From positions 3,580,661 to 3,644,660 of the forward strand of contig NZ_JAINUL010000001.1 in the NCBI RefSeq assembly GCF_020639365.1: a stretch of 64,000 nucleotides of DNA. The letters are read 5' to 3'. Shown here piece after piece: positions 24,819-34,194 of the stretch. Within the stretch, counting starts at the first letter, position 1. Every line of letters begins with the position of its first letter. The notes beneath the pieces are model-generated. The model was given only the letters and a program-made list of their open reading frames with translations. It had not been told where the DNA came from and ran no database searches. Source of the stretch: Streptomyces flavotricini (lineage in GTDB: Bacteria > Actinomycetota > Actinomycetes > Streptomycetales > Streptomycetaceae). Position numbers and translations under genes: made by a program.

Positions 24819-25409
24819 ATGTCTCTCGTTCTCGACGCCGCCGCTCAGGACCTGCTGTTCCGCGAGGCCCGCACCGCCAACTCGTTCTCCGACGAGCCGG
24901 TGACCGAGGAGCAGGTCCAGGCGATCTACGACCTGGTGAAGTTCGGCCCCACCGCCTTCAACGGCACCCCGCTGCGCATCACCCTGGTCCGCTCCCCCGA
25001 GGCCCGCGAGCGCCTCGTGAAGCACATGGCCGAGGGCAACCAGGCCAAGACCGCCGCCGCGCCGCTCGTCGCGATCCTCTCCGCGGACAACGAGTTCCAC
25101 GAGGAGCTGCCGCGCCTGCTGCCGCACTTCCCGCCGGCCAAGGACATGTTCTTCTCCGAGCGCCCGGTGCGTGAGCAGTCCGCGCTGGTGAACGGCGCCC
25201 TGCAGGCCGCCTACTTCATCGTGGGCGTCCGCGCCGCCGGCCTGGCCGCGGGTCCGATGACCGGCGCCGACCTCGCCGGCATCCAGAAGGAGTTCCTGGA
25301 CGCCGACCACACCCCGATCATGGTCGTCAACATCGGCAAGCCGGGCGCCGACGCCTGGTTCGACCGCTCCCCGCGCCTGGGCTTCGACGAGGTCATCACC
25401 ACCGTCTGA
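24819..25409 (+). CDS. nitroreductase-family / malonic semialdehyde reductase-like oxidoreductase
   Basis: A 196-residue FMN-dependent nitroreductase-fold protein closest to the RutE/HadB-like group. Motifs are FREARTANSFSDEPV at the N-terminus with FMN-phosphate contacts, FGPTAFNGTPLRI, MFFSERPVREQSALVNGAL and LAAGPMTGAD. It probably reduces aldehydes, quinones or nitro compounds with NAD(P)H. ATG 24819 follows a GAAGAAGG ribosome site; an upstream in-frame start would overlap the promoter. Followed by a perfect terminator. Confidence 0.87.
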   Translation: MSLVLDAAAQDLLFREARTANSFSDEPVTEEQVQAIYDLVKFGPTAFNGTPLRITLVRSPEARERLVKHMAEGNQAKTAAAPLVAILSADNEFHEELPRLLPHFPPAKDMFFSERPVREQSALVNGALQAAYFIVGVRAAGLAAGPMTGADLAGIQKEFLDADHTPIMVVNIGKPGADAWFDRSPRLGFDEVITTV

Positions 25410-25425
25410 GTCGGCCGCGTACGCA

Positions 25426-25461
25426 GAAGGCCGCTCCCCGGGATTCCGGGGAGCGGCCTTC
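25426..25461. terminator. perfect bidirectional terminator hairpin
   Basis: Stem GAAGGCCGCTCCCCG / CGGGGAGCGGCCTTC, 15 perfect pairs with a 6-nt loop, in the gap between the convergent nitroreductase and DUF4245 genes. Confidence 0.9.
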
Positions 25462-25491
25462 TCGCATGCACCTGCTCAGATCACCGCCGGG

Positions 25492-26055
25492 TCACTGCTG
25501 GGCACCCTGCTTGGGGTCCTGCTTGAACTCCAGCGCCGCCGCCATCGCGCCCAGGTCCTCGAAGGAGGCGGTGCCGGTCACGACCGTGGCGTACCCCTGC
25601 TCCTGCCGGACGAGGGCGTCGTACTTCTCGCCCTCCCAGCGCTCCCAGACCAGGTCGCCGATCTGCTGCGTCTGCCCGGTGGCCTTCGCCTGCTGGGTGA
25701 TGCCGGCCAGGTGCTTGGCCGAGGCGTCACTGGACTGCTCGATCGCGACGTACTGGTCCTTCGGGTCCAGGAAGCCCAGGTGCCAGGCGTTCGCGGCCTT
25801 GCGGTCGTACCTGACCGAGGTCGCGCGCCACTCCTTCGGGAGTCCCGCGGGCGCGGCCACCGGATACGGCGCGGCGCGGCGCGCGGTGATCGTCTCCACC
25901 CGGTAGTCGACCACGTGTGTCGGATCGGCCTTCTCGTCATGTGGGACGAAGATGTAGATCCCCGCTACGACGATGCCGATCACCGCCAGCGACCGGACCA
26001 TGTCCCAGACCGTCTGCTTGCCCTTCATACCTGCCACGCCACCATCGTCCCCCAT
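25492..26055 (-). CDS. DUF4245 membrane-anchored protein
   Basis: A 187-residue protein with a short cytosolic N-terminus, one transmembrane helix (VRSLAVIGIVVAGIYIFV) and an extracytoplasmic DUF4245 domain with ARRAAPYPVAAPAGLP, WRATSVRYD and WHLGFLDPKDQYVAIEQS. The family is actinobacterial, of unknown function, and usually sits beside glpX or xse genes, as here. The start could instead be the Met nine codons in (MKGKQTV, 26028). Divergent from glpX. Confidence 0.85.
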   Translation of the reverse strand: MGDDGGVAGMKGKQTVWDMVRSLAVIGIVVAGIYIFVPHDEKADPTHVVDYRVETITARRAAPYPVAAPAGLPKEWRATSVRYDRKAANAWHLGFLDPKDQYVAIEQSSDASAKHLAGITQQAKATGQTQQIGDLVWERWEGEKYDALVRQEQGYATVVTGTASFEDLGAMAAALEFKQDPKQGAQQ

Positions 26056-26252
26056 GACCGGGAGTGATCTCCGCCGGGGTGGGGCGCGGCGGCCCCCCGG
26101 GTCCGCGTGCGCTCCGCAAGACGCCCGCTCACGCCAACCGCGTGACCGATATACCGCTCATACGTGACCCGGCCTGCTCAATTTGTCGACGTACCGATAG
26201 AGTTCCAGCACCCTCACTTCCCGGCCGTCGCCGTACAGAAAGGTGCGCTCCG

Positions 26253-27284
26253 ATGACCGAGCACAACCTGCCGCCCCAGCTCGAAGTCTCTCCGGAGGCC
26301 CCCGACCGCAACCTCGCCCTGGAACTCGTCCGGGTGACCGAGGCCGCCGCCATGGCCGCGGGCCGGTGGGTCGGGCGCGGCGACAAGCTCGGCGCCGACG
26401 GCGCCGCGGTCAACGCGATGCGGACCCTGATCTCCACCGTCTCGATGAACGGCGTCGTCGTCATCGGCGAGGGCGAGAAGGACGAAGCCCCGATGCTGTT
26501 CAACGGCGAGCGGGTCGGCGACGGCACCGGCGCCGAGGTCGACATCGCGGTCGACCCGATCGACGGCACCACTCTGAACGCCAAGGGCATGCCGAACGCC
26601 ATCGCCGTCCTGGCCGCCGCCGACCGCGGCACCATGTTCGACCCGTCCGCGGTCTTCTACATGGAGAAGCTGGTCACCGGCCCCGAGGCCGCCGACTTCG
26701 TCGACATCAACGCCCCGGTCTCCGTCAACATCCGCCGCGTCGCCAAGGCCAAGAACATGGCCGTGGAAGACGTCACCGTGATCATCCTGGACCGCCCGCG
26801 CCACGAGGGCATCGTCAAGGAGATCCGCGAGACCGGTGCCCGGATCAAGTTCATCTCGGACGGCGACGTCGCGGGCTCGGTCATGGCGGTGCGCGAGGGC
26901 ACCGGCGTGGACCTGCTCCTCGGCATCGGCGGCACCCCCGAGGGCATCATCTCGGCCTGCGCCATCAAGTGCCTCGGCGGCACCATCCAGGGCAAGCTGT
27001 GGCCCAAGGACGAGGCCGAGCGCCAGAAGGCCATCGACGCCGGCCACGACCTGGACCGCGTCCTGCACACGAACGACCTGGTCTCCGGCGACAACGTGTT
27101 CTTCGTCGCCACCGGCATCACGGACGGCGAGCTGCTGCGCGGCGTCCACTACCGCTCGGAGACCGCGACCACGTCCTCGCTGGTCATGCGCTCGAAGTCG
27201 GGCACGATCCGGCAGATCGACTCGACGCACCGCCTGTCGAAGCTGCGCGCGTACAGCGCGATCGACTTCGACCGCGCCCAGTAG
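26253..27284 (+). CDS. glpX: class II fructose-1,6-bisphosphatase
   Basis: A 343-residue GlpX enzyme of gluconeogenesis, hydrolysing fructose 1,6-bisphosphate. Metal and phosphate sites are visible in VVIGEGEKDEAPML, DIAVDPIDGTTLNAKG (the lithium-sensitive phosphatase motif), DGDVAGSVMAV and LLGIGGTPEGIISACAIK. ATG 26253 follows GAAAGGTG. This is normally the only FBPase in Streptomyces. It is convergent with the WhiB-like gene and shares its terminator. Confidence 0.96.
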   Translation: MTEHNLPPQLEVSPEAPDRNLALELVRVTEAAAMAAGRWVGRGDKLGADGAAVNAMRTLISTVSMNGVVVIGEGEKDEAPMLFNGERVGDGTGAEVDIAVDPIDGTTLNAKGMPNAIAVLAAADRGTMFDPSAVFYMEKLVTGPEAADFVDINAPVSVNIRRVAKAKNMAVEDVTVIILDRPRHEGIVKEIRETGARIKFISDGDVAGSVMAVREGTGVDLLLGIGGTPEGIISACAIKCLGGTIQGKLWPKDEAERQKAIDAGHDLDRVLHTNDLVSGDNVFFVATGITDGELLRGVHYRSETATTSSLVMRSKSGTIRQIDSTHRLSKLRAYSAIDFDRAQ

Positions 27285-27318
27285 GAGCCCGCGAACAGGG
27301 CAGCGGGCTGCCGGGACG

Positions 27319-27361
27319 GCGAGAGGGGCGCAACCGCGTGCGGCGGTTGCGCCCCTCTCGC
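27319..27361. terminator. perfect bidirectional terminator hairpin
   Basis: An 18-bp perfect stem starting GCGAGAGGGGCGCAACCG with a 7-nt loop, in the gap between the convergent glpX and WhiB-like genes. Confidence 0.92.
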
Positions 27362-27378
27362 TTGCCCGCGTACGGGAC

Positions 27379-27777
27379 TCAGCCCGCGGCGGCTATCGGA
27401 CCGGCTCCCGGCGCCTGGCGCAGCTCCGCCGCGCGGCGCCTGCGGCGGGCCAGCACCACGCGTCGCTCGGCGGCGGTGAGCCCGCCCCACACCCCGTACG
27501 GTTCGGGCTGGAGCAGGGCGTGCTCGCGGCACGCCACCATCACCGGACAGCGCGCGCAGACGCGCTTCGCGGCCTCCTCGCGGGAGAGCCGGGCCGCCGT
27601 CGGCTCCTTGGAGGGGGCGAAGAACAGCCCCGCCTCGTCCCGGCGGCACACCGCCTCCGCGTGCCATGGGCCGTCATCTTCCCTCGCCGGCACCCGCGGC
27701 TTCGGTACGGCGGCCGGACGGGCTTGAAGGCTCGGTACGGCGGCTACCTGCAGGGACTGATGCGGCGGATGCGGCAC
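27379..27777 (-). CDS. WhiB-family iron-sulfur transcriptional regulator
   Basis: A 132-residue Wbl protein. The four cluster ligands are the Cys in AEAVCRRDEAG and the three in RVCARCPVMVACREH (C-x2-C-x5-C), followed by the turn GVWGGLTAAERR and a basic tail RRRRRAAEL. Wbl proteins bind the region-4 end of the principal sigma factor and respond to O2 or NO through a [4Fe-4S] cluster. From memory, the position beside glpX matches wblI of S. coelicolor, so no symbol is asserted. The GTG start gives a long N-terminus; a shorter start inside residues 1-30 is possible. Confidence 0.88.
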   Translation of the reverse strand: MPHPPHQSLQVAAVPSLQARPAAVPKPRVPAREDDGPWHAEAVCRRDEAGLFFAPSKEPTAARLSREEAAKRVCARCPVMVACREHALLQPEPYGVWGGLTAAERRVVLARRRRRAAELRQAPGAGPIAAAG

Positions 27778-27952
27778 GGCCTACTCCTGACGACGTATAC
27801 GCAAGCGAGAGACGATGCACCTGTCCCTACCCGCTGTGCGCGCCCCTATGCACTGCGTGGAGCAAGGGCGCCGCCCCGTCGAACTTCGACCGAAACGCGA
27901 CGCCGGAGCACGTCTTCGCACGCCCGCGCACGCCCGCGCGCGGCGGCCGGGC

Positions 27953-28573
27953 TCACTCCTGACGGGCGCCGCGGCGCGCGTCCGGCGGCGCCCAGTCGGG
28001 CCGGCGGCCGAGGTACGCGAGCAGCGCGGCGACCGGGTCGGCGGCGGCGTCGGGCGCCGGCAGCAGCGCCGGGCCGTACGCGAACCCGCGCAGGGGCTCC
28101 GCGAGGGCCTCCGCCGCCGGGCGCAGGGCCGCGGCGAGGGCCGGGGTCAGCGGGGAGGGCAGGCCGGTGGCGACGGCGATGTCCCAGGCGTGGACGGCGG
28201 CGTCGAGGGCGGCCGCGCCGACCGCGATCTCGGCGGGGACGGTGAACGGGGGCAGCGGTACGGCGACCTCCGCCGTACCCGGCGCGACACCGGCGAAGGC
28301 CTCCGCGGCGGCGTCGAGGGCCGGCGCCAGCAGCTGCGCGGGGGCGGCGGCCAGGACACCGGAGGGCGCGAAGGGGTCCTCGGCCGGGCCGAGGCCGCCG
28401 GTGAGGCGGGCGGCGTAGCCGAGCTGGTCGCCGGCCGCGTGCTGCAGCACTTGGCTGACGTTCCACCGTTCGCACGGCGTCGGGCGGTCCCAGCCGTCGG
28501 AGGGCACTGCGTCGACGACGGAGCGCAGCGCCGCGTGCGCGGCGTCGAGCAAGTCCCACTTGGATGCGGTCAT
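27953..28573 (-). CDS. TIGR03086/maleylpyruvate isomerase-N-like metal-binding protein
   Basis: A 206-residue four-helix DinB/MDMPI-type protein. The N-terminus WDLLDAAHAALRSVVDAVP is followed by WDRPTPCERWNVSQVLQHAAGDQ, whose His is a metal ligand, and later VHAWDIAVATG supplies the second His. Members are predicted mycothiol-dependent transferases or isomerases; no substrate is known for this one. ATG 28573 (MTASKWD) is preferred over an upstream start. Convergent with nothing; downstream lies the 175-bp promoter region of the WhiB-like gene. Confidence 0.8.
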   Translation of the reverse strand: MTASKWDLLDAAHAALRSVVDAVPSDGWDRPTPCERWNVSQVLQHAAGDQLGYAARLTGGLGPAEDPFAPSGVLAAAPAQLLAPALDAAAEAFAGVAPGTAEVAVPLPPFTVPAEIAVGAAALDAAVHAWDIAVATGLPSPLTPALAAALRPAAEALAEPLRGFAYGPALLPAPDAAADPVAALLAYLGRRPDWAPPDARRGARQE

Positions 28574-28714
28574 GGGGCCGATCCTAGGACGGACTTCGGC
28601 CAAGTCAGCTGAAATCCCGGCCAGTTGACTCGAATGCGGGCCGGGATCCGGGAGCGGGGCCGTGGTCGGGAGCGGGTGCCGTGACCGGGGCCGGGAGCGG
28701 GTGCCGGGGCCGGG

Positions 28715-29401
28715 TTATCCCTGGAGGCGCTTGCGCAGCTTGAGGGCCAGGTCCACGAGGCGGGCGCCGAGCTTCGGGCGGGCCTCGATGTTGCCCAGCA
28801 GGGCGAAACCGCGGATGATCACGACCGGCGCGCTCGGGTCGGTGGTGTCGGCGCGGCCCTCCCCGTGCACCTCGAAGTTTCCCAGGACCCCGCTGCCGTA
28901 GCCGCGCAGGGTCACGTTCTCCGGGACGGTGATCTCGACGTTCCCCAGCACGCTCGTCACGTCGATCTCGGTGACCTGCTGCTCGAAGACGGCCTCGGTG
29001 AGGTCGATGGTGACGTCGCCGAGGACCGCCACCACGCGGGTGTGCGCGCCGGGGCGCCAGCGGCCCTTGCGGGTGGAGCTGCTGCACACGGCGACCACGG
29101 CCTCCGAGACCGCGGCCCGGCCGTCGGCGGCCGCCGGCGGGGCCGGGGCCGCGTACTGCCCGTACACGGGCGCCGCCGCGGGACCGCCGGGCGCCGGGAG
29201 GTCCCGTACGAGGACCTCCAGCTCCCCGACGGTCTTCACGGCGTACAGCGAATCCAGCCGCTCGGAGTGCTCGTCTGCGGTCAGCCGGCCCTCGGCGAGG
29301 GCGTCGGCCAGGATGTGCGCGATCCGGTCGCGGTCGGCATCGGAGGCCCGCAGGTCGGCGGGCGCGGCAGGCTTCTTTTCCAGGTCCACGTCAGCCAGCA
29401 T
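28715..29401 (-). CDS. DUF1707/LiaF-like C-terminal protein
   Basis: A 228-residue protein. Residues about 15-70 match the DUF1707 SHOCT-like domain (LRASDADRDRIAHILADAL, EGRLTADEHSERLD). The C-terminal half matches the LiaF cell-wall stress domain with repeated strands (VVAVLGDVTIDLT, VTSVLGNVEITVPENV, GSGVLGNFEVHG). Such proteins are cytosolic or membrane-peripheral and linked to envelope stress in other phyla. The upstream side carries three GCGATA repeats. Function unknown. Confidence 0.85.
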   Translation of the reverse strand: MLADVDLEKKPAAPADLRASDADRDRIAHILADALAEGRLTADEHSERLDSLYAVKTVGELEVLVRDLPAPGGPAAAPVYGQYAAPAPPAAADGRAAVSEAVVAVCSSSTRKGRWRPGAHTRVVAVLGDVTIDLTEAVFEQQVTEIDVTSVLGNVEITVPENVTLRGYGSGVLGNFEVHGEGRADTTDPSAPVVIIRGFALLGNIEARPKLGARLVDLALKLRKRLQG

Positions 29402-29402
29402 A

Positions 29403-29426
29403 GCGATACGCGATAGATCGCGATAG
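29403..29426. promoter_or_regulatory. triple GCGATA repeat upstream of DUF1707 gene
   Basis: GCGATA occurs at 29403, 29410 and 29420, the last two as CGCGATAG repeated with a 10-bp period. The run begins one base upstream of the DUF1707 start codon on the minus strand, overlapping its ribosome site, and lies 110-135 bp before the fumarase start. A helical-turn spacing suggests a protein-binding site. The binding protein is unknown. Confidence 0.4.
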
Positions 29427-29436
29427 TCGTCGGCAG

Positions 29437-29457
29437 TTGACAGTGAGCCTTACCTCA
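29437..29457. promoter_or_regulatory. possible iron-box (DmdR/IdeR-like) overlapping a -35 element
   Basis: TTGACA at 29437-29442 overlaps the 19-mer GACAGTGAGCCTTACCTCA (29439-29457). Its reverse complement matches the Streptomyces iron-box pattern TTAGGTTAGGCTCACCTAA at 13 of 19 positions, with the central GTGAGCC and ACCT intact. It lies 80-100 bp upstream of the Fe-S fumarase. No good -10 is visible at optimal spacing, so this is a weak call. Confidence 0.3.
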
Positions 29458-29537
29458 CAGACGAACCCCGGTACGGAGGTCATACGCTGGATAGCCGCGC
29501 TGCCAAATGGTCGCCAGCGCCGTCTGCCGAGTGAGGA

Positions 29538-31217
<1,680 letters not shown>

Positions 31218-31235
31218 CCGCACCCGCCCCCGGAG

Positions 31236-31264
31236 GAGAGCCCCTGGCCCCGCCAGGGGCTCTC
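31236..31264. terminator. terminator hairpin after the class I fumarase gene
   Basis: Stem GAGAGCCCCTGG / CCAGGGGCTCTC, 12 perfect pairs with a 5-nt loop, 19 bp after the fumarase stop and convergent with the next small gene. Confidence 0.88.
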
Positions 31265-31332
31265 GCCGCTCCGGCGCACCGGCCCACCCGGAGTCGGCGT
31301 GGGGGCGCGTGCGCCGGAACGCCGGAGCACTC

Positions 31333-31683
31333 TCACCCGAGCGTGCCGCGCAGCAGGGCCGCCTCGACCGGGGTGGCCTCGAAGCCGTGCGTGCGGGCGT
31401 GGACGAGCTCCGGGAGCGAGAGGGCCATCAGCTCGCGGAGGGGCTTAAGGGGAATGCCGTGCGGGCCGCCGACCTCCAGGCGCACCGTCCCCTCGCGGGC
31501 CACGATCTCCTCGCGGACGTATTCCGGAGCCGGTCCCCAGCCGCCCTCGCACGCCTGCGTCCTGGACACCGGGCAGTAGTGCTGCCACTCCCAGCGCAGG
31601 CGGCCGTCGGCGATGCGCTGCCAGGACTCGTCCTGGCAGGACGAGCACGGCTCGCAGGAGTGAGTCACCAGGTGTTCGGCCAT
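31333..31683 (-). CDS. hypothetical small cysteine-containing protein
   Basis: A 116-residue protein, not recognised. The N-terminus has a cysteine cluster THSCEPCSSCQDE plus WQHYCPVSRTQAC further on, suggestive of metal binding, followed by an acidic middle (VREEIVAREGTVRLEVGG) and a leucine-rich C-terminus. ATG at 31683 is used because it leaves a 53-bp divergent promoter gap to the GDPD gene. Related proteins in streptomycetes are annotated only as hypothetical, to my knowledge. Confidence 0.6.
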   Translation of the reverse strand: MAEHLVTHSCEPCSSCQDESWQRIADGRLRWEWQHYCPVSRTQACEGGWGPAPEYVREEIVAREGTVRLEVGGPHGIPLKPLRELMALSLPELVHARTHGFEATPVEAALLRGTLG

Positions 31684-31736
31684 GCGGGCAGCATGCTGCA
31701 CCGGGGTGGTTGCCGCATGCGGATAACGTCTGGGGC

Positions 31737-32498
31737 ATGAGTTCACTCGCCACCGCCCGCGATGTGCGGGTCATCGCCCATCGCGGGGCCTCGCACGAGC
31801 ACCCCGAGCACACCCTCGCCGCCTATCGGCAGGCCATCGACGACGGCGCCGACGCGCTGGAGTGCGACGTACGGCTGAGTGCCGACGGGCGGCTCGTGTG
31901 CGTGCACGACCGGCGGGTGGAGCGGACCTCCGACGGGCGCGGGATCGTCTCCGCCATGACGTACGAGGAGCTGGCCGGCCTCGACTTCGGCGGCTGGAAG
32001 GGCGAGGCGCACCGCGGGGCGCAGGTGCTGCTCTTCGAGGACCTGCTCAAGGAGGCGCTGGCCGCCGACCGGCCCGTCGGGCTGGCCGTCGAGACCAAGC
32101 ACCCCACCCGCGCCGGCGGCCGCCTGGAGACCGAGCTCGTACGGGTCCTCAGGGAGCACGGGCTCGCCGACGGCTCCGACGGCCGCGTCGAGGTGATGAG
32201 CTTCTCCCGCAACGCCCTGGTCCGGCTGAACCGGCTGGCCCCCGGGCTGCCCGCCGTGTACCTGATCGAGCGGGCGGTGCGGCCGCCGAGGCCGCCCTTC
32301 GCCGGGCACGCCGGTCCCGGCATCGACCTGCTGCGCAAGGACCCGGGGCTGGTGGCGCGGCTCAAGGCCAAGGGGCTGCGCGTGCGCGTCTGGACGGTCG
32401 ACGAGCCGGAGGACGTCGAGCTGTGCCTGCGGCTGGGTGTGGACACATTGATCACCAACCGGCCGCGTGAGGTGCGGGAGTACCTGCGCGGCCGGTAG
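31737..32498 (+). CDS. glycerophosphodiester phosphodiesterase
   Basis: A 253-residue TIM-barrel GDPD. The signature VIAHRGASHEHPEHTLAAY carries the catalytic His, ALECDVRLSADGRLVCVHD the metal-binding Glu/Asp and second His, and AVETKHPTR the third carboxylate. VWTVDEPEDVELCLRLGVD and TLITNRP close the barrel. No signal peptide, so a cytosolic enzyme releasing glycerol 3-phosphate from phospholipid head groups. Divergent from the small cysteine-rich gene. Confidence 0.92.
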   Translation: MSSLATARDVRVIAHRGASHEHPEHTLAAYRQAIDDGADALECDVRLSADGRLVCVHDRRVERTSDGRGIVSAMTYEELAGLDFGGWKGEAHRGAQVLLFEDLLKEALAADRPVGLAVETKHPTRAGGRLETELVRVLREHGLADGSDGRVEVMSFSRNALVRLNRLAPGLPAVYLIERAVRPPRPPFAGHAGPGIDLLRKDPGLVARLKAKGLRVRVWTVDEPEDVELCLRLGVDTLITNRPREVREYLRGR

Positions 32499-32525
32499 CC
32501 GGCAGCCGGTGAGCCCGGACGGGAA

Positions 32526-32552
32526 CACCCGGCCGGCCGTGCCGGCCGGGTG
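32526..32552. terminator. bidirectional terminator hairpin
   Basis: CACCCGGCCGGC / GCCGGCCGGGTG, 12 perfect pairs with loop CGT, between the convergent GDPD and SGNH-lectin genes. Confidence 0.85.
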
Positions 32553-32559
32553 CGGGGGG

Positions 32560-34089
32560 TTACGCGAAGCGCTGCGCCGCCGCGCCGTTGCAGGTCTGCA
32601 GGCGCAGTTGGTCGTGGGCGGCGGCCACGGTCAGGCACATGCCCGGGGCGGCCGCGGGGCGCAGGGTGGCGCCGTCGCGGACCCACTGCTGGTTCGCGCC
32701 GCCGTGGCAGTTCCAGATGATCAGGCCGGTGCCCGCGCCGTAGTTGGCACCCGGGGCGTCCAGACAGCGGTCGTGGGTGAGCTCGACGTGGACGGACTTC
32801 CTGGTGGTGTCGTACCACCAGCCCTGGTTGCGGCCGCCGTGGCAGTCCCAGCCGATGACCTTGGTCTCGTTGGCGCTGGAGCCGCCGTTGGCGTCGAGGC
32901 AGTTGCCGGTCGCCTCGTTCTTCAGCGGCGCGTAGAGGGCGTCCCAGGACCCGGCCTGCAGGACGGGGGTTCCGGTGCTCGCCGGGTCGGCGCAGGAGGC
33001 CTCGCGCAGGCCGGAGTCGTAGAGCTGGGTCAGGCAGGACGCGAACGCGCCGTGGCCCCGGTAGTTGGGGTGGAAGGACTGGCGGGCGGTGTTCTCGTCC
33101 CACGGGAAGTGGTCCCCGAGGTCCAGGTAGAGCCCGCGGGCCCAGGTGTCCTCCATGCACACCTCGTGGCCCTGGAAGAGCCGCGAGTTGTCCAGGTACG
33201 TGGCCCCCGAGGCCAGCGCCGCCGCGCGCATGCCCTTCTCGAAGGTGGGCACCGCGTAGTTGCGGCCCCAGGCGGCGTCGGAGTCGTAGCCGGCGCAGCC
33301 TCCGGGGAGCTTGCCCGGGAAGTTCGGGTTGTCGTAGAAGTCGGGGCCGATGGGGCTCGGGTAGCCCATCACGACGAGCTTGTAGTCGGAGTCCGCGTAG
33401 CCCGCGTCGCGCATGACCGTCTTGAGGTCGGCGACCGTCGCCTCGACCTTGGGCTTCAGGCCGTCCACGCGCGCCTGCCAGCCCGGCCCGTACTTGGGCT
33501 CGCAGGTGCCCTGGCTGAGCACCCAGCGGGTCACGCAGTCGGTCATGACCGGGCCGAACTGCAGGTCGTCGTTGGCGCCGGCGACGAGCAGCACCATCTT
33601 GATCTTCGTATTGCGCGCCTTGACGGCCAGGCTGTCGCTCTGCACCAGCTCGTCGGCGTACTGCTTGCTGCCGCCGATCCGGATGTTGCCGGTGTAGCCG
33701 CCGGAGCACGCGACGTTGAAGGTCAGGTCGGCCGGGATGCCGGTGCGGTGGATCGCGGAGTCCGGCGAGCGGTGGCACTGGTTGTTCGGGGTGTTGGTCG
33801 CCGGGTCGTAGTTGCCCACGCCCTCGCCCGAAATCTCGCTGTCTCCGAGCGAGATCAAGCCGGTCTTGCGCTCGTTCATCGGGCGGATCGCCGCGTCACC
33901 GTAGATCTTGACGGCCTCCGCCGCGCGGACGGCCTCCAGTTCGGGCGAGAGCGGGGTGGCTGCCGCCGCGGGGGCGCTCGCCGCCTGGGCCATGGGGGTG
34001 ATGGCGGTGACGCCCCCGAGGGCGGCCGCGATCGCCGCGGCGGCGGCAAAGGTAGATCTGAGCGCGGGTCTCGTACCTACACGTGTCAT
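32560..34089 (-). CDS. secreted SGNH/GDSL hydrolase with C-terminal ricin-B lectin domain
   Basis: A 509-residue protein with a signal peptide ending around AQAASA. The hydrolase has the Ser block LISLGDSEISGEG, the oxyanion Asn in LVAGANDD and the His near FHPNYRGH, in the GDSL order. From about residue 375 a beta-trefoil domain follows with QxW repeats (GRNQGWWYD, GGANQQWVRD), as in ricin-B lectins. It probably deacylates or cleaves a polysaccharide-linked ester outside the cell while the lectin binds sugar. Convergent with the GDPD gene; a near-palindrome lies upstream. Confidence 0.88.
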   Translation of the reverse strand: MTRVGTRPALRSTFAAAAAIAAALGGVTAITPMAQAASAPAAAATPLSPELEAVRAAEAVKIYGDAAIRPMNERKTGLISLGDSEISGEGVGNYDPATNTPNNQCHRSPDSAIHRTGIPADLTFNVACSGGYTGNIRIGGSKQYADELVQSDSLAVKARNTKIKMVLLVAGANDDLQFGPVMTDCVTRWVLSQGTCEPKYGPGWQARVDGLKPKVEATVADLKTVMRDAGYADSDYKLVVMGYPSPIGPDFYDNPNFPGKLPGGCAGYDSDAAWGRNYAVPTFEKGMRAAALASGATYLDNSRLFQGHEVCMEDTWARGLYLDLGDHFPWDENTARQSFHPNYRGHGAFASCLTQLYDSGLREASCADPASTGTPVLQAGSWDALYAPLKNEATGNCLDANGGSSANETKVIGWDCHGGRNQGWWYDTTRKSVHVELTHDRCLDAPGANYGAGTGLIIWNCHGGANQQWVRDGATLRPAAAPGMCLTVAAAHDQLRLQTCNGAAAQRFA

Positions 34090-34123
34090 GAACGTCTCCC
34101 CTGTCGGTGTTACCCACGGTATT

Positions 34124-34135
34124 TACTGGCCGGTA
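34124..34135. promoter_or_regulatory. near-palindrome between SGNH-lectin and fumC genes
   Basis: TACTGGCCGGTA, 10 of 12 positions palindromic, about 35 bp upstream of the SGNH-lectin start and 60 bp upstream of fumC. TetR-type operator size; the binding factor is unknown. Confidence 0.35.
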
Positions 34136-34194
34136 GGGGACTTGGGAACACTTCGAACAAGACAATTGCTCAACTTTTTGAGGAGGCAATCAAG

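Noticed and set aside
32467..34194. Long open frame preceding and fused in frame with fumC
   Set aside because: It is antisense to the SGNH-lectin gene; fumC has its own AGGAGG and conserved start.
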